This document shows, piece after piece, positions 1 through 7,538 of a DNA stretch of 9,142 bases. Position 1 is the first letter of the stretch. Each line of letters opens with the position of its first letter. Source of the DNA: Alloprevotella sp. (lineage in GTDB: Bacteria > Bacteroidota > Bacteroidia > Bacteroidales > Bacteroidaceae); contig JAFUXE010000066.1 of NCBI GenBank assembly GCA_017477205.1, forward strand, positions 1 through 9,142. The letters run 5' to 3'. A model generated the notes under the pieces. The model did no database searches, had not been told where the DNA came from, and saw nothing but the letters and a program-made list of their open reading frames with translations. The position numbers and the translations under genes are program-made.

Positions 1-3000
1 GGCCTGCAAGGCGCCCGCTGTGGAGCCGCGCGCTGCTGGCTGTGGCGCGCGCGCTGTGGTGGTGCGTCGCGATTGCCGTGGGCCTTGTGCTGGCTGCGGG
101 CGTCCTGCTCTACGTTCCCGGCGTCCAGCGGCGTGCCGTCAGGGAAGTGTGCGAAAGCCTGCGCGCTTCCAGCGGCTACGACGTGCGTCTGGCGAACCTC
201 CGCCTCGGCTTTCCCCTGCATCTTTCTGCCGACAGCCTCCTCGTCCTTGAGGAGGGCGACACGCTGCTCGCGGCTGACGCCTTGCGCCTGCACCTGCGGG
301 CGATGCCTCTGCTGCGTGCCGAGGCGGACGTGGCAGGCCTTGACCTGCGCGGCGTGAGCCTCGACACCCGCCGCCTGGTGGGAGGCGTCCACGTGCGCGG
401 GCGTCTGGGGCGCCTGTCGCTGGTTTCTGCGGCGGGCGGACGGCAGGAAAGCGTCGTCTTCAACTGGGAGACGCAGCACGTCCGCGTGGGGGCCGTCGAA
501 ATGGCCGACGCCGACGTCGCCGTCGTCCTTTCCGACACTGCGTTCACCGACACGCTCACGTCGCGCCCCTGGCTCATCAGCGTCGGCGGCGTGCGCCTGC
601 GTAACGTGAAGGCGCGTGTGGCCCTGTCCGGGGACGTTCCTCCCCTTGCAGGCACGGACAGCATCCTTTCCGGACGCCCGCAGACCTGGGTGGCCCTTGA
701 GGTGCCGAGGGCAAAGATGCTGGGCGGACATTTTGACACGGGACGCGGCATCTACGCCTTCCAAGGCCTCGACCTCGGCGACAGCCGTGCCGCCTACACC
801 ACGCGTGGGCGCGACGGCACATGGCGGCGGCGCACCTCGCCCCTGCCGCTTCCCGACGACTGCAAGTTCACGCCCCGCGACACGCTGCATGCCCATTGGG
901 ACTATACCGACAACTGCGCCGCCCTGGAAGCCTGGCGTCCCTTCGACGCTGCGCCGACAGGCCGTCTCGATACCGAAAACATCCTGCTCACAGACGTCAA
1001 CCTGCACCTGAATCCCTTCCGCTACACCGATGCCGGGGGCGTCGATGTGGACGTGCGCAGCGCCTCGCTGCGGGAAAGGAACAGCGGCCTCGCTGTTAAC
1101 GGCCTCAAGGGCCGCGTCCGCGTGGACGATGACGGCCTCGACCTCCCCGACTTCGAGCTTCGCACGCCCTACACGACGCTGCGCCTCGGCGGCCGCATCC
1201 CCTGGAGCGCGCTTTCCGAAGGCTACGGCTCGGTGGACATGAACCTTGACGTGACGCTCGGCTGGCAGGACGTGACGCGCCTGGCGCGCGGCTACGTGGC
1301 CGACGACCTGCTGCGCCGCTATCCCCACCGCCCGCTGACGCTGCGCGGACGCCTTCGCGGCAACACGCAGCACCTCTGGCTCTACGGCATGAACCTCCTC
1401 ATGCCCGACGTGGTGGCAGGAACCCTTGACGGGCGCATAGACAACCTGACCGCAAGTCCCGCCGCAGACCTCAGCTTCAACCTCCGCACGGGCTCCCTCG
1501 TGCCTGCGCTCTTCCGCCAGTTCGCGCCCGATGCGGCGAAGACGGTGCGCCTTCCCGCCGCGATGACGGCGCGCGGCCACTTCCGCAATCGTCCCTTCGG
1601 TACGGGGCGTGCGGCTGACAACGCCGTCCGCCTGCTTTGCGACCTCGGCGTGGGGCAGGGGAGTGCCCACGTGGAAGCTGACATCGCCAGCCTTAACGGC
1701 CTCGGCGGCACGACGCGCGGCGACAACTGGAAGCTCACGGCGCACACGCGGGCCTTCCCCGTCAGCGCTTTCCTCCCCGACATTCCGCTTTCTCCCCTCT
1801 CCGCACGCATCTCCGGCAGCGGAAATACCTTCGACGTCTTCGCACCGGGCGCACGCGTCGAAGCCAAGGCCGCCATCGACGGCGGTTCATACGGCGACAT
1901 CAACCTGCAAGGCCTGCAGGCCGACCTGCTCCTGCGCGACGGCGATGCCACCGTAGGCCTCGCGGCCGAGTCTCCCGCCCTCGTTGCCAGCGGCAAGCTC
2001 ACGGCCAGCATTGACCAGCTGGCATCCCTGGGCGAGCGCGATGCCCGCGACTTCCTCGCCGGACGCCTGGAGCTGGACGTCACGACGGCCGACCTTCGTG
2101 CCCTCGGGCTTACGGGCGACACCATTGAGGGCGGCGGCCGACTGGAAGCGGACTTTCGCACGGACAAGGACTTCCGCTGCTTCAGCGCCGAAGGCACCGT
2201 GGGCAACATCTTCTTGCAGACAAACGAACAGGGCTTTGGCTCGGACGACCTGCGCTTCAGCCTCCTGACGGACAACGACACGACCTTCGTCAACGCCATG
2301 AGCGGCGACCTCGAGCTTCACGCGGGCGCCAACGGCAACCTTGACCGCCTGCTGCCGCGCCTCTCGACGCTGGCGGACGAAGCCATGCGGCAGGTGGAGC
2401 AGAAGTCCCTGGACATGGAAGCCCTGAAGCGGGAGTTCCCGCCCATGCGCGTGTACGTGACGGCCAAGAAAGAGAACCCGCTGAGCGGCTACTTGCAGCT
2501 GCGCGGCATAGCGTTTGACTCCGTACACATCAACCTGCGTGCGCATCCCGAAAGCGGGCTCACGGGCGACGCCTACATGAACTCCCTGTCGCGCGGCAAC
2601 CTTCTCCTCGACGAGCTGGGGCTTACTCTGGCGCAGGACACGACGGGGCTGGCCCTGAAAGGCTTTGTCCGCAACTACAAGCGCAAGAACCCGACGAAGT
2701 TCGACGCCCGCCTCGACGGCCACATCTACGCCTCGACGGCCGAAATCGGGGCACAGTTCTTCGACAACGCGGGAGAAAAGAGCATCGACCTCGGTGTGCG
2801 CGCCGGGCTGGCCGATGACGGCATCAACGTTTCCCTGTTCCCGCAGCATCCCGTCCTGGCCTACCGCACGTTCACGCTCAACACGGACAACTTCATATAC
2901 CTCGGCGAGGGCGGACAGATACGGGCGGACGTGGACCTCGTTGCCGACGACGGCACGGGACTCCGCATCCTGAGCGAGCCCGAGGACAGCGTAAACGACA

Positions 3001-4982
3001 TCACAGTCTCTGCCTACAACATCAATCTCACGGAACTCTCCAACGTAGTGCCCTATCTGCCCAAGATGGACGGCATGCTGAACGGCGACTTCCACGTGCT
3101 GGACAACCACGAGACGCTCAGCGCGATGGGCTCCCTGGAGGCCAAGAGCTTCGCCTACGCAGGAACGTCCCTTGGCGACGTAGGTGCCGACGTCGTTTAC
3201 CTGCCGCAGGGCGAGGACGAGCACTTCGCATCCGCATACATACGTGCCGGGGAGAGCGAAGTGATGCAGGCGGAGGGCACCTACTACGGGAAGACCGACA
3301 TCTTCGACGGCTTTGCCGAGCTTCACGACTTCCCGATGTCGCTGCTGAATGCCTTCCTGGAGGGCTCCGAAGTGGCCCTTGACGGCCATGCAGGCGGCAT
3401 GCTTTCCGTCAAAGGGCACCTGGACAGCCCTGACATCAACGGTTCCATCGCCCTTGACTCGGCACACGTCTATTCCCCGGCCTACGGCTTCCGCTTCCAG
3501 ATGGACGAACAGCCCATCCCCTTCGAGCATTCCCGCATCCGCTTCGAGAACTACCAGCTCACATCTACCGGCAAGAACCCGCTCACCCTGGACGGCGACA
3601 TCAACATGAAGGACTTCGGGAACATCCGCCTGAACCTTGCGATGCAGGGCAAGGACTTCGAGCTTATCAACACGCCGCGCACGAAGTACAGCACCGTCTT
3701 CGGCACCGTTTTCAGCGACCTGACGGGCAGCATCACGGGAACGCTCTCCAACCTCACCATACGCGGAAAGCTTGACATCCTTGAGAAAACGGACATGACC
3801 TATATCCTGAAGGACTCTCCCCTGACCGTTGACAACCGGCTTGACGACCTCGTGCAGTTCGTGTCCTTCGAGGATTCCACCTACTACGACGACCTCGCCG
3901 AGGAGTCCTTGAACATCAACATGATCCTGGGCATCAACGTCAGCGAGGACGCCCGCTTCCGCTGCTTCCTCAGCGAGGACGGCAAGAGCTACGCAAGCCT
4001 CGTGGGCGGCGGCGCACTCACCTTCCGCTATACACCCGAAGGCAACATGCGGCTGACCGGAAAGCTGACGGCGCAAAGCGGCGACATGAAGTACGAACTG
4101 CCTGTCATTCCGCTCCGCACCTTCAACCTCGTAGAGGGAAGCAGCATCGAGTTCACCGGCGACCCGACGAACCCGACGCTTTCCCTGCAAGCGAAGGAGC
4201 GCATGAAGGTGCTCATCACGGGTGAGGACGACCGGCAGCGTGCCGTGGCCTTCGACGTGGGCGTGGCACTGAGCAACTCGCTCGACAACATGGGACTGGA
4301 ATTCACCATCGAGGCTCCCGAAGACCTCACCATACAGAACCAGCTGGCTTCCATGACCGCCGAACAGCGCGGAAAAGCCGCCGTCGCCATGATGGCAACG
4401 GGCATGTACCTGACAGACTCGGGCTCGATGTCCTCCGGCTTCAAGGCAAACAACGCCCTGAACGCCTTCCTTCAGAACGAAATACAGAACATCGCGGGCA
4501 ACGCCCTGAAAACGGTGGACCTCTCCGTAGGCGTGGAGAGCGGAACGTCCATGGTGGGAACGCAGACGACGGACTATTCCTTCCAGTTCAGCAAGCGCTT
4601 CTGGGGCGACCGCATCCGCGTCGTCATCGGAGGCCGTGTTTCGGCAGGCGAGAATGCTGACAACCGCGCGGAGAGCATCATCAACAACGTCTCCGTGGAG
4701 TACAAACTGAATCGCGGAGCCACGCAATACGTGCGCCTCTTCTACGACCGCGACCAGCAAGACCCCTTCGAGGGACAGCTGACCGAGACGGGCGTGGGAT
4801 GGAGCGTGCGCAACAAGGCCGACAGCCTCGGCGACCTGCTCCTCTTCTGGCGAAAGCGCAAGGAGGAACCGCAGCCCTTCACCGCTGGGAAGCCTGCGGA
4901 GGACGCGGCGACGGACGAAAACCCGGAGACTGGCCGCGCGACAACCGGGACAAACAACGACACTACGACAAATGCGCAATAA
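1..4982 (+). CDS. tamB: TamB-family translocation/assembly module protein (5' end probably outside window)
   Basis: Inner-membrane-anchored, periplasm-spanning subunit of the translocation and assembly module. The family forms a long beta-sheet groove of AsmA-like type that works with an Omp85 partner in outer-membrane protein insertion and/or lipid transport. The frame is open to the left edge. The first usable start inside the window is a GTG at 42 (1646 residues), but in-frame codons before it encode more arginines (ARRPLWSRALLAVAR), so the true start probably lies upstream. Numbering from GTG 42: a hydrophobic anchor at about 6-25 ends in LLYVPGVQ, the usual TamB N-terminal pattern. About 1200 residues of repetitive strand-forming sequence follow. 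The conserved C-terminal TamB (DUF490) domain lies at about 1207-1570, including GSITGTLSNLTIRGKLDI and RFWGDRIRVVIGGRV (about 1519-1533). A hydrophilic Thr/Asn/Glu-rich tail of about 40 residues ends the protein. It overlaps tamL by 11 bases. Family assignment is secure; the exact cargo is inferred. Confidence 0.93.
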   Translation, partial: PARRPLWSRALLAVARALWWCVAIAVGLVLAAGVLLYVPGVQRRAVREVCESLRASSGYDVRLANLRLGFPLHLSADSLLVLEEGDTLLAADALRLHLRAMPLLRAEADVAGLDLRGVSLDTRRLVGGVHVRGRLGRLSLVSAAGGRQESVVFNWETQHVRVGAVEMADADVAVVLSDTAFTDTLTSRPWLISVGGVRLRNVKARVALSGDVPPLAGTDSILSGRPQTWVALEVPRAKMLGGHFDTGRGIYAFQGLDLGDSRAAYTTRGRDGTWRRRTSPLPLPDDCKFTPRDTLHAHWDYTDNCAALEAWRPFDAAPTGRLDTENILLTDVNLHLNPFRYTDAGGVDVDVRSASLRERNSGLAVNGLKGRVRVDDDGLDLPDFELRTPYTTLRLGGRIPWSALSEGYGSVDMNLDVTLGWQDVTRLARGYVADDLLRRYPHRPLTLRGRLRGNTQHLWLYGMNLLMPDVVAGTLDGRIDNLTASPAADLSFNLRTGSLVPALFRQFAPDAAKTVRLPAAMTARGHFRNRPFGTGRAADNAVRLLCDLGVGQGSAHVEADIASLNGLGGTTRGDNWKLTAHTRAFPVSAFLPDIPLSPLSARISGSGNTFDVFAPGARVEAKAAIDGGSYGDINLQGLQADLLLRDGDATVGLAAESPALVASGKLTASIDQLASLGERDARDFLAGRLELDVTTADLRALGLTGDTIEGGGRLEADFRTDKDFRCFSAEGTVGNIFLQTNEQGFGSDDLRFSLLTDNDTTFVNAMSGDLELHAGANGNLDRLLPRLSTLADEAMRQVEQKSLDMEALKREFPPMRVYVTAKKENPLSGYLQLRGIAFDSVHINLRAHPESGLTGDAYMNSLSRGNLLLDELGLTLAQDTTGLALKGFVRNYKRKNPTKFDARLDGHIYASTAEIGAQFFDNAGEKSIDLGVRAGLADDGINVSLFPQHPVLAYRTFTLNTDNFIYLGEGGQIRADVDLVADDGTGLRILSEPEDSVNDITVSAYNINLTELSNVVPYLPKMDGMLNGDFHVLDNHETLSAMGSLEAKSFAYAGTSLGDVGADVVYLPQGEDEHFASAYIRAGESEVMQAEGTYYGKTDIFDGFAELHDFPMSLLNAFLEGSEVALDGHAGGMLSVKGHLDSPDINGSIALDSAHVYSPAYGFRFQMDEQPIPFEHSRIRFENYQLTSTGKNPLTLDGDINMKDFGNIRLNLAMQGKDFELINTPRTKYSTVFGTVFSDLTGSITGTLSNLTIRGKLDILEKTDMTYILKDSPLTVDNRLDDLVQFVSFEDSTYYDDLAEESLNINMILGINVSEDARFRCFLSEDGKSYASLVGGGALTFRYTPEGNMRLTGKLTAQSGDMKYELPVIPLRTFNLVEGSSIEFTGDPTNPTLSLQAKERMKVLITGEDDRQRAVAFDVGVALSNSLDNMGLEFTIEAPEDLTIQNQLASMTAEQRGKAAVAMMATGMYLTDSGSMSSGFKANNALNAFLQNEIQNIAGNALKTVDLSVGVESGTSMVGTQTTDYSFQFSKRFWGDRIRVVIGGRVSAGENADNRAESIINNVSVEYKLNRGATQYVRLFYDRDQQDPFEGQLTETGVGWSVRNKADSLGDLLLFWRKRKEEPQPFTAGKPAEDAATDENPETGRATTGTNNDTTTNAQ
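4972..4982 (+). other. tamB/tamL coding overlap (translational coupling)
   Basis: The ATG of tamL (4972-4974) lies 11 bases inside tamB, whose TAA is at 4980-4982, in a different frame. There is no recognisable Shine-Dalgarno site before this ATG. Overlap plus a missing ribosome site suggests that the two subunits are translated from one message with coupling, which would help keep their amounts matched. The overlap is seen directly; coupling is inferred. Confidence 0.8.
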
Positions 4983-7491
4983 CAGACGACATACGTGCCC
5001 CCTGCGGCTCGCCCTGTGCCTCCTGACGGGCTGCCTGCTTGCAGCCTGTTCCACGACGTCGCAGATTCCCGACGACGAGCAGCTCTACATCGGCATCGAC
5101 AATATAGACTACAGTTCCAAGCCGACGCGTCGCGAGCTGATACGCCGCGACTCCGTGGGTGTCATCACGACCATCAGCGACGCCGTAATCGCTGTGGACA
5201 ACATCCTTGAGGGACGCGTGGACGACGGCATCGTGGGCAAGCTTCGCGAGGATGCTCTCAATGCCTTGACATCCAAGAAGAAGCTGACGGAGGAACAGCG
5301 CGCCGCAGATGCCGAAGCCGCTGTGGAGCGGAAAGCCTTTGAGACGGCGAAGGAGGAAGTGGAGGCGGTGCTGGCCTATCCGCCCAACAACGCCCTTTTC
5401 GGCTCCAGCAGCGTGCGCTCGCCCCTGCAAATCGGCCTTTGGGTGCATTCGGGCTTCGCAAACGCCGAGGGAAAATTTGGGAAGTGGATATACAAAACCT
5501 TCGGACGGCAGCCGGTGCTCGTCAGCACGGTCTCTCCCGACCTCCGTGCCAAGGTGGCGCAGAACACGTTGCGCAACTACGGTTTCTTCCGCGGGCAGGT
5601 GGGCTACGACGTCCTCACGCAGAAGAATCCCAAGAAGGCGCGCGTACGATACAACGTGGCCGTCGGCCCGCTCACGCGCCTGGACACGGTGAGCTACCTC
5701 GGCTTTGTCGGGGCACAGGACAGCCTGCTGCGTGCCAACGAGCAAAAAAAGATTTTGAGGCAGGACAAGCCCTTCAGCGTCGTGGACCTTGCGAACGAAC
5801 AGACCCGCATCGGCAAACTGTTCCGCGAGAACGGCTACTTCTTCTGGCAGGATGCCTACACGACGTACCAGGCCGACACCTTGCAGAAGCCGTTGCGCGC
5901 ACAACTGCACGTGCAGCCTCGCAAGGGCATCGCCGCGCAGGCCTTGCGCCCCTGGTATATCGGACACACCTACGTTGCCATGCGGCGTTCCGAGCGCGAC
6001 CAGCTCACCACGACGCGCGGACGTCGCGGCATGACGCTTAGCTACAGCGGCGAGATGCCGCCCCTGATGCCCCGCATGTGGCGGCAGGCGATTACCCACC
6101 GGCGCGGGAAGCCCTACAACTATACCGACCAGCAGAACACGCTGGAGAAACTTTCTGCCCTGGGACTTTTCAGCCAGATGGACGTCAACTACGTGCCCCG
6201 CGACACCACGGCCACGTGCGACACGCTGGACATCTACGTGACGGCACTCCTTGACAAGCCCTTCGACTCGGACTTCGAGATGAACGCCACGCTACGGAGC
6301 AACCAGCAGGTGGGCCCCGGACTTTCCTACTCCCTGAACCGCCGCAACGCCTTCCGGGGCGGCGAAACGGTCTCCTTCAAGCTTTTCGGCTCCTACGAGT
6401 GGCAGATACGCAGCGGCTCGACTGCCAGCAACTCCCTGCTTGACAGCTACGAGCTCGGCTCGCAACTTTCCTTCAAGTTCCCGCGCTTCTTCGCGCCCTT
6501 CATCTCGCGCCGCCGCCTGCGCTTCCCCGCGGAGACGACCTTCGCGCTGGACGGCGACTGGAAGCGCCGCGCGGGATTCTTCACCATCATCGGTGCGGGC
6601 ATCAGCGCGAAATACAACTGGCACAGGCGTCAGAACGTGCTCCACGAGCTCACGCCGCTGAGCATAGAGTTCGATAAAACCATCAACACCTCGGAGGCTT
6701 TCGACTCCATCATGCTCGCCAACCCCGCGCTCTCCGTCGCCATGCGCAACCAGTTTATCCCGACGATGTCCTACATGCTGACGTACAGCAGTCCCGCAGG
6801 TACGCGACGTCCGCTCTGGCTTCAGGTCAGCGCGAAGGAAGGCGGCAACCTGCTCAGCGGGGCCTACGCAGTGGCGCGGGAAAGCTGGACGAAGGCCGAC
6901 AAACGCATGCTGGGAAGTCCCTTTGCCCAGTTCGTGAAATCTACCGCCGAAGTACACTATACCATCCCCCTTACGCCCGAACTTACGTTTGCAACGCGCT
7001 TCTATGGCGGCGCGCTGTGGGCATACGGAAACAGCAGTCGCGCGCCATACGCCGAGCAGTTCTATGTCGGCGGTGCCAACAGCATCCGCGGCTTCATGGT
7101 GCGCAGCATAGGCCCCGGCCGCTATCGCAGCCCCAATGCCAAATATTCCTATATCGACCAGACGGGCGAGGTGAAGCTTGAAGCCAACGCCGAACTCCGT
7201 GCGCACCTTTTCGGCTCGTTGCACGGCGCGCTGTTCCTCGATGCGGGCAACGTATGGCTGCTGCGTGCCGACCCGATGCGTCCCGATGCCGCCCTGCGTT
7301 CCAACACGCTGAAGGACATTGCCGTCGGCACGGGGCTTGGCCTGCGCTACGACCTCGAATTTCTCATTCTCCGCCTGGATCTTGGCGTAGGTCTTCACGC
7401 ACCCTACGACACCGGGCACGGGGGCTTCTTCAATATGCACCGCCTTGGCGACATGCTCAACCTGCACTTCGCCATCGGCTATCCCTTCTAA
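4972..7491 (+). CDS. tamL: TamL: TamA-like Omp85-family outer-membrane lipoprotein
   Basis: Outer-membrane partner of TamB, 839 residues, in the BamA/TamA (Omp85) superfamily. The N-terminus is a lipoprotein signal peptide: basic MRNNRRH, a hydrophobic stretch, then LLAAC with C26 as the likely lipidated residue, followed by STTSQIPDDEQLYIGI, which matches the start of Bacteroidota homologues. LLTGC at C21 is a second possible lipobox. POTRA-like periplasmic domains occupy roughly 30-428, with a charged helical insert near 100-140 and the conserved block PNNALFGSSSVRSPLQIGLW. From about 430 to the end is a beta-barrel domain (Omp85 surface-antigen type). The superfamily loop-6 motif is IRGF at 705-708 (SIRGFMVRS), and the last strand ends LHFAIGYPF with a terminal aromatic. 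The length fits a 16-stranded barrel. The ATG start is chosen because it gives a complete lipoprotein signal and overlaps tamB. Lipidation separates TamL from proteobacterial TamA. Databases may label it BamA/TamA or surface antigen D15. Confidence 0.93.
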   Translation: MRNNRRHTCPLRLALCLLTGCLLAACSTTSQIPDDEQLYIGIDNIDYSSKPTRRELIRRDSVGVITTISDAVIAVDNILEGRVDDGIVGKLREDALNALTSKKKLTEEQRAADAEAAVERKAFETAKEEVEAVLAYPPNNALFGSSSVRSPLQIGLWVHSGFANAEGKFGKWIYKTFGRQPVLVSTVSPDLRAKVAQNTLRNYGFFRGQVGYDVLTQKNPKKARVRYNVAVGPLTRLDTVSYLGFVGAQDSLLRANEQKKILRQDKPFSVVDLANEQTRIGKLFRENGYFFWQDAYTTYQADTLQKPLRAQLHVQPRKGIAAQALRPWYIGHTYVAMRRSERDQLTTTRGRRGMTLSYSGEMPPLMPRMWRQAITHRRGKPYNYTDQQNTLEKLSALGLFSQMDVNYVPRDTTATCDTLDIYVTALLDKPFDSDFEMNATLRSNQQVGPGLSYSLNRRNAFRGGETVSFKLFGSYEWQIRSGSTASNSLLDSYELGSQLSFKFPRFFAPFISRRRLRFPAETTFALDGDWKRRAGFFTIIGAGISAKYNWHRRQNVLHELTPLSIEFDKTINTSEAFDSIMLANPALSVAMRNQFIPTMSYMLTYSSPAGTRRPLWLQVSAKEGGNLLSGAYAVARESWTKADKRMLGSPFAQFVKSTAEVHYTIPLTPELTFATRFYGGALWAYGNSSRAPYAEQFYVGGANSIRGFMVRSIGPGRYRSPNAKYSYIDQTGEVKLEANAELRAHLFGSLHGALFLDAGNVWLLRADPMRPDAALRSNTLKDIAVGTGLGLRYDLEFLILRLDLGVGLHAPYDTGHGGFFNMHRLGDMLNLHFAIGYPF

Positions 7492-7538
7492 TGCAAAAAC
7501 GTAATCCACATAATCAATAACTCTTTACACTACCAACT
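7492..7538 (+). promoter_or_regulatory. AT-rich intergenic leader between tamL and the first GYF gene
   Basis: These 47 bases contain only 15 G or C (about 32%), a sharp drop from the GC-rich genes on both sides. The segment is rich in A runs and ends directly before the ATG at 7539. There is no Shine-Dalgarno site and no hairpin plus T-run. AT-rich, unstructured leaders are usual before Bacteroidota start codons. I could not find a clear Bacteroidota promoter (TAnnTTTG with an upstream TTG), so this may be a translation leader inside a longer transcript or a weak promoter. Confidence 0.4.

Noticed and set aside
1887..5054. A 1055-codon open frame on the minus strand opposite tamB
   Set aside because: Its codons are in exact register with the sense codons, so a stop would need TTA, CTA or TCA in tamB. 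GC-rich codon use avoids these. The translation is low-complexity and rich in Val, Ala, Glu and Arg, with no recognisable domain.
5439..6041. Plus-strand 200-codon frame inside tamL
   Set aside because: It overlaps a conserved POTRA-coding region in another frame and has no family features. It is kept only as the possible -1 product noted at the A7 run.
4963..6099. Long minus-strand open frame opposite the first half of tamL
   Set aside because: Same-register antisense shadow caused by avoidance of TTA, CTA and TCA codons; no domain or start context supports it.
6292..7509. Long minus-strand open frame opposite the barrel region of tamL
   Set aside because: Same codon-bias explanation; it lies opposite a well-supported gene and has no recognisable protein features.
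7511..7535. Possible Bacteroidota promoter before the first GYF gene
   Set aside because: No acceptable TAnnTTTG element with a properly spaced upstream TTG; TAACTCTTT is only a weak resemblance.
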